Shown: piece after piece, positions 22,908 through 64,000 of the stretch | Layout: every line of letters begins with the position of its first letter | Position numbering within the stretch: position 1 is the first letter of the stretch | Assembly: GCA_960531495.1 (NCBI GenBank) | Contig: OY482859.1 | Location: forward strand, 18,228,786 to 18,292,785 | Direction: 5' to 3' | DNA from: Zeus faber | Taxonomy: Eukaryota > Chordata > Actinopteri > Zeiformes > Zeidae | Length of the DNA stretch: 64,000 nucleotides | Program-made: the position numbers and the translations under genes | Notes under the pieces: generated by a model | Databases searched by the model: none | What the model was told of the DNA's origin: nothing | The model's input: only the letters and a program-made list of their open reading frames with translations

Positions 22908-25406
22908 GAAGCAGCAGCTGCTCTGCAGAGATGAAGTCCAACCACATGGTGTCATGGACGCTCCTGCTCGTGGCCTCGGAAAGCCTTGTCGCTCACCCCA
23001 TCACCGACTCGGCAGAGATGCCCTGCACAGGCCCCGGTGAGTGGACGCCCATGACTCTGTTGAGGGGGCTGAGGCCGCTGAGAGAGCGAGAGAGAGATAG
23101 AGAGAGAGAGAAGGGGGTAATAAGTCACTCTTTAAGTGCTTTAATTAATTCAACTCTGGCAATTAAACTTTATATCACAGATCCGTTATCACCCAGGACC
23201 TTAAAATGGCTTCAAGTCTGAACAGCTGCCGACCATCCGGCTGCTTCCACTTAATGTTGCAAAAAACAGAAACAAAGTTACTTTTCGCACATAAGACGAG
23301 TAAAAAAAATATTGCGATACATTTATACAGTTTATTTTTTTATTTTGTTTATTTTGTCTGAAGTTGCAAGACTTGGCTTGTTCGATTTGACATAATTTGT
23401 TAATTTTTCAAATGTCACTTGGTTCAACCAAATAAGGCCTCGTCAGCCGTCTCACTGTCTTCTGAGCCACTTAACTCCCCAAATGAATGGACTTTTGGGC
23501 CTCAAATTAAGTACTTGAGATATTGTTTTCTATTTTACTGTACATGCGTCTTCATATCTAGTTTATTTTAATGATAATTGGTTCGGACACAAAATAAATG
23601 TCAATGACCCCTTTCGTCCACATGCATTGTTTATGTGATACATTTTCCAATCAGTGCCATCAATGGTAATTGGTGAGTCCAGTACCTTCATCCAATAACT
23701 AATGTTGACTCCTATTGAGAGTAAGTCTTCCATTGTAAATCAGTTTACTTCAGATATTTAATGTGTTTCCTGTCTTTCATGGACTCCACTGTTTGTCTTT
23801 TCTGGTCAGCGTCGGCGGAGGAGCGAGGTGTGAGTAACATGGACGACCTGTCTCTCTCCGAGCAGAGCTACACCCAGCAGGACCCTCCCGGCCTCAGATA
23901 CTCCCCTCTCCTGTCTGCCGAGCTCCACAGAGATGGTGGGACTCCCAAAATCCCCGATTCTCCAAAGTGAACTATCCCAGACGCCAGCGTTCAGTCAATT
24001 TCATTTACATCCTTTGTCTTCATCAGGTCTTAGAGCAAGCGGTCTGCTTCCTGGAGGGTTGAAACGAGAGGTGGGTTCTCTGCTCGAGGTAATTATTCCA
24101 TAATAGAGTAATAATAAAGCTTTTGGTTGGAAAACTACATGGAACATTACTTCACTATGCAGAGGAACTGTCAAATAAGGTCTTACCAGAGCTGGAGCTA
24201 GTGCTGTGGAAGAGGTGGTAAATGTATTCTATTCATTCAAGGGAAAATTGACCAATATGATTGACGTGTATAGGCGTCACCTAAATCACTTTGATTGAGT
24301 TTCCCAACGACTCTCGTTTCCTATCTTACAGATCATGTTGGAGAAGCAAAGCCTCCAGAACCCGTTCAGCCACTTCCACTTCATTTTGGAATCCAAAAAC
24401 AGTTCCGCAAGAGAGGAGGAAACTCTGAGTGCTTCTGGAAATATTGTGTCTGAGTGCAGGAGAGGCCGGGCCTGCGCACGCACGCACGCACGCACACAGA
24501 CACCCACGCACCCACTCACATACACAGACACACACGTACATAGACTGTGTAACAAAAGAATGATGACATAGGTAGGGTTGACAAACTAATTTTAAAGCAT
24601 TTAAAATGGTTTATTTATATTTATTCGATGCCGTTTTGATTTCTGTCGATGTACACACTTTTGTTCATACTGTTTGTTTATGGATTATAAAATATATAGG
24701 CTGCATTGATATTAAAACCTCTTGTTTGAACAACATCTCTCATATGTGATTTTCCAAAAGTCTTACTGAAAAACCTTTCGCTGGACAGGTGAGGTTTTGG
24801 GTTTTGGACACGGTGGTACAGCAGCAGACTGAACTGAACTACCACCAATTTCTATTTTGTCATAAAGCAAAGATGAAACAAAAAAGACTTTGTTGACAAA
24901 CTTTGTTCTAGAGTTTTCTTCATTTTTTTCTTTTTTTTTTTATTATTTTACAGCAGAAAGAATATAAAGCATTCAGAAAACATCTCCCATATTTTAAGGG
25001 CATTTCAAAACGTTTTGCATGGCTTCAGCAGCTGAAATCTTTTTTTTCTTTTTTCATTTTTTAAACATATCCATCGAGTCAGTGACGCTTGTACATGCAC
25101 AATTACAAAAATAAAACTTACAAACGAGAGAGGGGCAAGGAAAGGAAAAAAAAACGAAACAAAAAAACAGGAAGAACGTAAAAACACGCCAGGAGAACGG
25201 AGAGAAGATGAAAGTATCGGGGTGGAAAGAAACAAGGTCACGTACCAGGGAAAGACAAGAGAGAGAAAGACAGCTATAGAGGAGAGGAAAAGAGGTCTAA
25301 CACTAGTTCACATGCAAAGTGTCGAGAACCCACGACTTTGTACCAAAGCAGGGCCGTTTTTTTCTTCTTGGTTTTGGAATTGATGAAAACGTGCAGTTCG
25401 GTAAAG
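22908..25406 (+). repeat. Segmental duplication, UTS2 block, copy 2
   Basis: Direct repeat of 10350-12861. It starts inside the UTS2 5' leader, so the TATA box and TG tract of copy 1 are not included. It ends at CAGTTCGGTAAA and continues into sequence unlike the Gypsy fossil of copy 1. Confidence 0.92.
22931..24571 (+). pseudogene. UTS2: Second urotensin II gene copy, hormone frame broken
   Basis: The exons correspond one-to-one with the intact gene: 22931-23036, 23810-23935, 24027-24088 and 24332 onward, with the same splice sites. Exons 1-3 are open, with changes in the signal peptide (CNH to SNH, SGRL to SESL) and pro-region (PYAG to PCTG). In exon 4 about eight extra bases after the NPFSHF codons (near 24378) shift the frame. 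The 36 bases for [12 protein letters not shown] plus stop (24418-24453) are therefore still present but read out of frame. Translation instead runs about 40 further residues, rich in Arg/Thr/His, to a stop at 24569-24571, with no CFWKYC ring. The copy also lacks the promoter region of copy 1. It is best called a pseudogene, unless the extra bases are an assembly error. Confidence 0.85.
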
Positions 25407-26220
25407 GGTGCCATATAATTGCTGTCCATAAAACTACTGAATGCTCGTCTTGCAATACTGGCATTTGCATAAGAGTAAGTCGACTACATGTGTCCAATCG
25501 TTTTGAGAATTCACTTCACTAGATCTATAGGTCTCCATAAAATAATTCTTATTGCTCTGTGTCCACGAGTGGAATATGTTGTGAGATAGTTTCTGTTGGT
25601 TTGCCCTGATGTGCCTACCTTTCTCTGGTTTGGGTGCTCGGACAAAAGAAGAGGAGGAAAGGCAGATTCCCAGGTCAGTTTGCAGAGTGTGGTGAAATCA
25701 GTAAAGAGGTCAATGAGGAGCGCCTGTCAGCTTACCTGTCATCCCGTCGCATGAGTGGCAGTTAAAACAAGATTTGCAGGTGAGCTTTTCCGATCGCTTA
25801 CAGTAGCCACGTTTTTGTCGCCGGGAACATGTCCGGGATTAAAAATGAAAAATACAATGGTTTTTGCAGGACTTGTGGAAGAATGTCAGGTCGTAACGGG
25901 CTGAATTAGAATAATACTTGATTGGTCAGCTCTACGGGTGTCGTTCACTAGCTACCTCCACGCAGTGGAAATGGGTTGAACATTATCTGACCTCTTTCTT
26001 TTTTCCCCCCCTCCGGCCTGTGTGTACTGGGAAGTTTTGCCTCCGTCAGATATCACTATCGTCTGCCGTGAATCATGTGTCCTGCTCTGTTTCCTCCTCC
26101 CCATTTTGGCACCCTGAGTAAAATACAGAAGGGAGGTGAACCAGTTCCTCTGCCAGGAAGAGAACGTCAGCTCAGCTCAGCCTACGAGTAAAACGGACAA
26201 CTTCACGTACGTGTGTGAGT

Positions 26221-26260
<40 letters not shown>

Positions 26261-26840
26261 TGAGAGTGGTGTGTGTGCTTCCTAGTCGTTTACCTGCTCT
26301 AGACGGTCTCCTACAGTGTCCATGTAACTGAAGTTGGGAGCACACTAACCCAAATAAATATATTTATATATGTATTTATATATATTTATATATTTAAAAA
26401 AAAGTCTAAAAAGTTGAAGCTTGCTCTAAAAACAACCTTGTCCTCATGCTTTGCCATGGAAAACATTGTCAATACTGCTTATTGATCGTTATTTGAATTT
26501 GTGGGGTTTCCCCTTTGCCCTCCGTCCGCATGCCCTCTGCCCTCAGGAGTTCCGTGACATGTCTAACCAGTGTTCATCCTTTTACAGAACATTAAGTCTT
26601 TTAACAAGTCTATCTGACTACCGAGTCTAGGAAAATAAGCATGCTTTAGGTGCACTTCAGTCACCCAGTTTAACTATTTTACCCATGCAAGCGTAATAAA
26701 ACCCTCCTCTCTTGCCGTAGCACCGCGCCGGCTGTGCATTCTCACCGCTAGAGGACGAATGCAAGGCAACAAACACCAGTAGTGGCAATTCTAAATCGTG
26801 TGGTTTTAACAAGCAGTTTCAGTGGAAAAGAGAAATAATA

Positions 26841-26873
<33 letters not shown>

Positions 26874-27429
26874 AAATAAAAAAAGAGAAGCTTAGTTTGT
26901 TGGCAACTTGGAAACGCTGGAGCGGTACTGGTTTGAATGGGGGGGGGGGGGGGGGGGGGGGTAGTGTGTACCGAGTGCTGTGTGATGGTGACCGTTTTCT
27001 TTTTTTTTTTTTTTTTTTTTTTCTCCCAAACTTTTTCAACTTAAAAGTACATTGAATGTACGCTGACATTGGATTTGTGCAATTGGGATATGAGTAGGCA
27101 CTTTCTACATAAACACCCGGGAGATTACGATTACATATCAGCTCTATGAAAGACAAAAAGCAGTCAAGTCAGTCAACAGAATCGATCCATAATTCCTTAC
27201 AATTTAGAAAAATAAAATAAAATAAAAGAAAAATGGCGTACACGTTAGAGATTGAAGGAACACGACAAAGAGAGAAGCGCGTCGTTCGGTGGCACTCACC
27301 GAGGTCCAACCGTCACGACGAGAGACGGAGAACACACTTTGGGGGTCGTCCTGGCATGAATACATCACAGAGATATGAGTCAACACAATATTCACACGCT
27401 GCTCATTCCCGCCGCGAACACATCACCCG
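25407..27429. other. Spacer within duplication unit 2, no gene recognised
   Basis: This occupies the place held by the mobile-element cluster in unit 1, so it may show the older state of the unit. It contains a TG array (26221-26258), AT-rich DNA, and closely spaced A, G and T homopolymers. No exon or element family could be named. Confidence 0.5.
26843..27022. repeat. A29, G23 and T23 homopolymer cluster
   Basis: An A run (26843-26871), a G run (26939-26961) and a T run (27000-27022) lie within 180 bases. The A and T runs are complementary and could form a stem with the G run in the loop. Such tracts are also prone to sequencing error. Confidence 0.9.
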
Positions 27430-28830
27430 AATTCGGAGGTTACCAAACTGCCCTCACGCCGAGACGCGTGGCATGATTGAATATTATCCATCTTGATGGA
27501 ATGACTTTGGCACCTTAAGACAGTTGGAACGGCTCGGACAGTTTGAGAACTTCTCGGTCATTTAAGGGAATACTTTGACGTAAATAAAGCCAATGTCTGC
27601 AGCAATGAGCAAAAAAACAAAAACAAATACCATTTAAGACGAGTCAATCTCTTGCATTTTCTCCCTCAGTGTCGGTGTCGCCACAGTTAAACACGATGTT
27701 TCACATCTTATTCTACCCACAATGAACAAATGAAGTAAAACTCAAAAGACAAAAGACTTTTCCTTCCTTGCTCTGATATTCAAGTGTTTTCAGTGATGGT
27801 GATGTTTGGGATCCATGACCTGGTGACGGAGGAGACGTGAGAGACTTGGATGTTGTTTATTTGTTTGACTGTGACTCTCGCACCGCGGCGTGTTTGTTTC
27901 TGGGGCGGCTGAATTTAACTGTATGATTATCTGTTTTGCAACAAAAAATTTTAAATTTTTTACCTATATCTTGCGTTAAGCAATATAGCATTTACATTAC
28001 TTGGCACCATTGGCAGAAGATTCTTGGTAGCCTAAAACAAACAAACAAACAAACAAACAAACAAACAAACAAACAAAAAGATGTAAACATAACCATACTT
28101 GTTTGAAGATAATTTTTCGGGTTTCCTCTAAGTCTTAAATACACTATTTTTTTTACTTTTTCATATTGCAATAAGGTCATGCTTTAGCAAAATGTTCTTC
28201 TCAAGAACAATTCAAATAAAATAAAATACTCTTATAGTGAAATAGTTTTAATCATTTTACAGAGCATAGCCACTACTGCTTTTGTTGTTATTTTTTAGTT
28301 TTGATTCTGTTCATGTTTTTCATGCACATAGCTCATTTTTGTCCCAGGTATTTACACTATGTACAAACAATACAACCATACTTCTTAGGCATTCAAACAA
28401 AACTATACAAATATTTTGTTTTTGTCTCGTACCTGTTTTTGACCCCTTTTTTTAATGAATAAAATAATATATTTCTAAAATACAATCCCCTTTGGGTAAA
28501 TGTTTTTTTTTTCCCCTACGTACTTTCAGCCTTCTTTATATACAGAAACCGCTCAATTGTCAAAAATATGGATTTGTCAAACCCCTATTTTGGGAGTAGC
28601 TTAGGGACCCCTCAAAGAATCTCTAAGACATCAAGGCAATGTATGTGATCATCCCCTCAAAGGCCCTCGTGGGCTCTGAAGTTCATTTAAAAAGAACAGC
28701 AATAACCTTTGTGACTATTATCGTTACAACATAACAGAGGCAAGTTATTTTGTATTTTTTTTCCTTGTAAGGTTCTACAGAAGCTGTCGATTGAAATGAG
28801 AGGAAACACGAAACGAAAGGGAGGAGGAAT
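27430..28830 (+). repeat. Segmental duplication, non-coding block, copy 2
   Basis: Shorter counterpart of 19172-22060, lacking both insertions. It ends in a poly-A tract (about 28833-28855), where similarity stops. It lies about 1.1-2.5 kb beyond the CAMTA1 stop codon, so it may overlap the CAMTA1 3' untranslated region; a minus-strand AATAAA occurs at 27856-27861. Confidence 0.9.
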
Positions 28831-28860
28831 GAAAAAAAAAAAAAAAAAAAAAAAAAGAAG

Positions 28861-29350
28861 GCGGACGATGACAGAACTTTTTCGTCGCAGGGACATGGAA
28901 TCACCCGTAGAGGAGGTGGCGGCGGCCGCGCGGGGCCGCGCGGCTAGAGTTAAAAAAGAAAGCCAGAGGAAACGGCCACAAGCACACAGGCAAAGACGTT
29001 GGCAAGAGCGTCATGCAGATTTCCTTGAAAGGGGGAATCGACAACACAGGATTCTGAGGATACGGGTCGGTAATACGTCGGACCTGATGAAACCAATTCA
29101 AGTAATAAAGCAATAATGTAAACAATAAAAGACAAAAATAAACCCCCCCACCCACCCACCCACCCATCTTATTCTGCGTGGTAAACCCCTCCTACATTCA
29201 TATGTAGCTCCACCCACACGGACAGGCCGCCGGGGTGGAGCCCAGCGGGACGGGAGGAACTGATGAGCCGAACAGATCGCACTCGTCTACAGCGGCGGGC
29301 AGGAGCGGACTTGTGCAAACGGATCAGCGGGTTACCGATATATTTGGTAA
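28861..29350. other. CpG-rich segment with possible plus-strand exon end
   Basis: Composition becomes GC- and CpG-rich (for example GCGGCCGCGCGGGGCCGCGC near 28919) between AT-rich flanks. A perfect 9-bp inverted repeat GCTCCACCC/GGGTGGAGC lies at 29207-29215 and 29233-29241. A strong plus-strand splice donor G|GTAAGA occurs at 29347. These would fit a small promoter and non-coding first exon antisense to the CAMTA1 end, but no transcript can be shown. Confidence 0.3.
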
Positions 29351-29969
29351 GATGTCCATCGTCAAATCAATTGATCCGTCACTCTTGACAGTTTAAGAAA
29401 TACTTTTAGAGCCCAAGGTTTTTTTTTCTTTTTCCGTGCGGGGGGGGGGGGGGTCCCTGTCCTCTTTCGGGTCGCAATCTCAAATCCTCCTCCTCTCCAG
29501 GTCCTCTCGGTGCAACAGACCTCCTTTGGTGTCCCGTACGCCTTGCGCGCTGTCCCAAAAGAAAAACAAGAAAAATCCCCTTTCTATTTACTCCAGAAAA
29601 GACAAAAACGATCCATGAAAAAAGTGCAAAAAAATGTCATGAAGCAAATGTTCTGCACCCCCACCCACCCTTTAGTTTGTAGTCCCACGGAAGTTGCCGC
29701 CCTCCAATTGAAATCCACTCAGTGGGAAGATATGTGAAAAAAATGCTGTTTTACATGTTACAGTAGTAGAACCGATCACACCGCAGTCGTAGTAGTAATT
29801 GCGGTGTTTGCATCGACGTTTCGTCTTTTTTTTTTTTTTTTTTCTTTTTTTTTTCTTCAACACTCTTGTAAAATGTCTCGGGTACAAACGGAAAAAAAGA
29901 ACGGAGTCAAGGAAAGGAAAGGAGTCAGGAGAGTGATGTCACATGGCGAGGGGGCTCTTCTGAGGGGTC

Positions 29970-64000
<34,031 letters not shown>

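Noticed and set aside
22877-22930. Upstream in-frame Met for the second UTS2 copy
   Set aside because: The added residues come from unrelated junction DNA and spoil the signal peptide; the homologous ATG at 22931 is preferred.
24332-24571. Second copy as the related peptide gene URP (UTS2B)
   Set aside because: Introns and exons are nearly identical to the neighbouring UTS2, and the unread hormone bases still encode [12 protein letters not shown], not ACFWKYCV. It is a duplicate of UTS2.
28796-29116. Basic 106-codon open frame starting in a poly-A tract
   Set aside because: The start is an artefact of the A run (poly-Lys), and the remainder is Arg/Ala-rich sequence from a CpG-rich patch with no recognised domain.

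Overview
The window is vertebrate nuclear DNA, almost certainly from a teleost fish. Coding exons are short and separated by long introns with canonical GT/AG ends. The intergenic DNA is full of microsatellites and typical fish mobile elements (Tc1-like, hAT, LINE, SINE and Ty3/Gypsy remnants). Three host loci can be recognised by reading the protein sequence; these are comparisons with remembered family sequences, not database results.

Layout. 1-10.3 kb is mostly gene-poor repeat DNA, but it holds one short minus-strand first coding exon (5470-5518) that matches the start of CCDC50. 10.29-11.93 kb holds a complete four-exon plus-strand gene for the cyclic neuropeptide urotensin II (UTS2), with a TATA box and a C-terminal peptide [12 protein letters not shown]. 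12.86-19.17 kb is a cluster of broken mobile elements: a Ty3/Gypsy fossil, an L1-type LINE 3' end, hAT pieces, a tRNA-type repeat and a minus-strand L2/CR1-like LINE. 19.17-22.06 kb and 27.43-28.83 kb are two copies of one non-coding block. 22.91-25.41 kb is a second copy of the UTS2 block. Together these show a tandem segmental duplication whose second UTS2 copy has lost the promoter and the reading frame of the hormone.

29.97-64.0 kb is the 3' part of CAMTA1 on the minus strand: 17 coding exons, from the end of the CG-1 DNA-binding domain (running off the right edge) through the large disordered region, TIG domain, ankyrin repeats and IQ motifs to the stop codon at 29970-29972. All 16 internal splice junctions keep the frame. 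The roughly 14-kb intron between the TIG exon and the next exon holds two CpG-rich patches on either side of a 1.9-kb minisatellite with a 19-bp unit.

The genes do not form an operon-like system. UTS2 and CAMTA1 are convergent neighbours, consistent with the human 1p36 block (CAMTA1-VAMP3-PER3-UTS2), but with no trace of VAMP3 or PER3 between them here. The CCDC50-like exon, transcribed divergently upstream of UTS2, recalls the other human urotensin locus (CCDC50-UTS2B on 3q28). I did not find an undescribed molecular machine. The most notable points are the CCDC50/UTS2/CAMTA1 linkage, the duplicated and broken UTS2, and the intronic minisatellite with its flanking CpG-rich patches.
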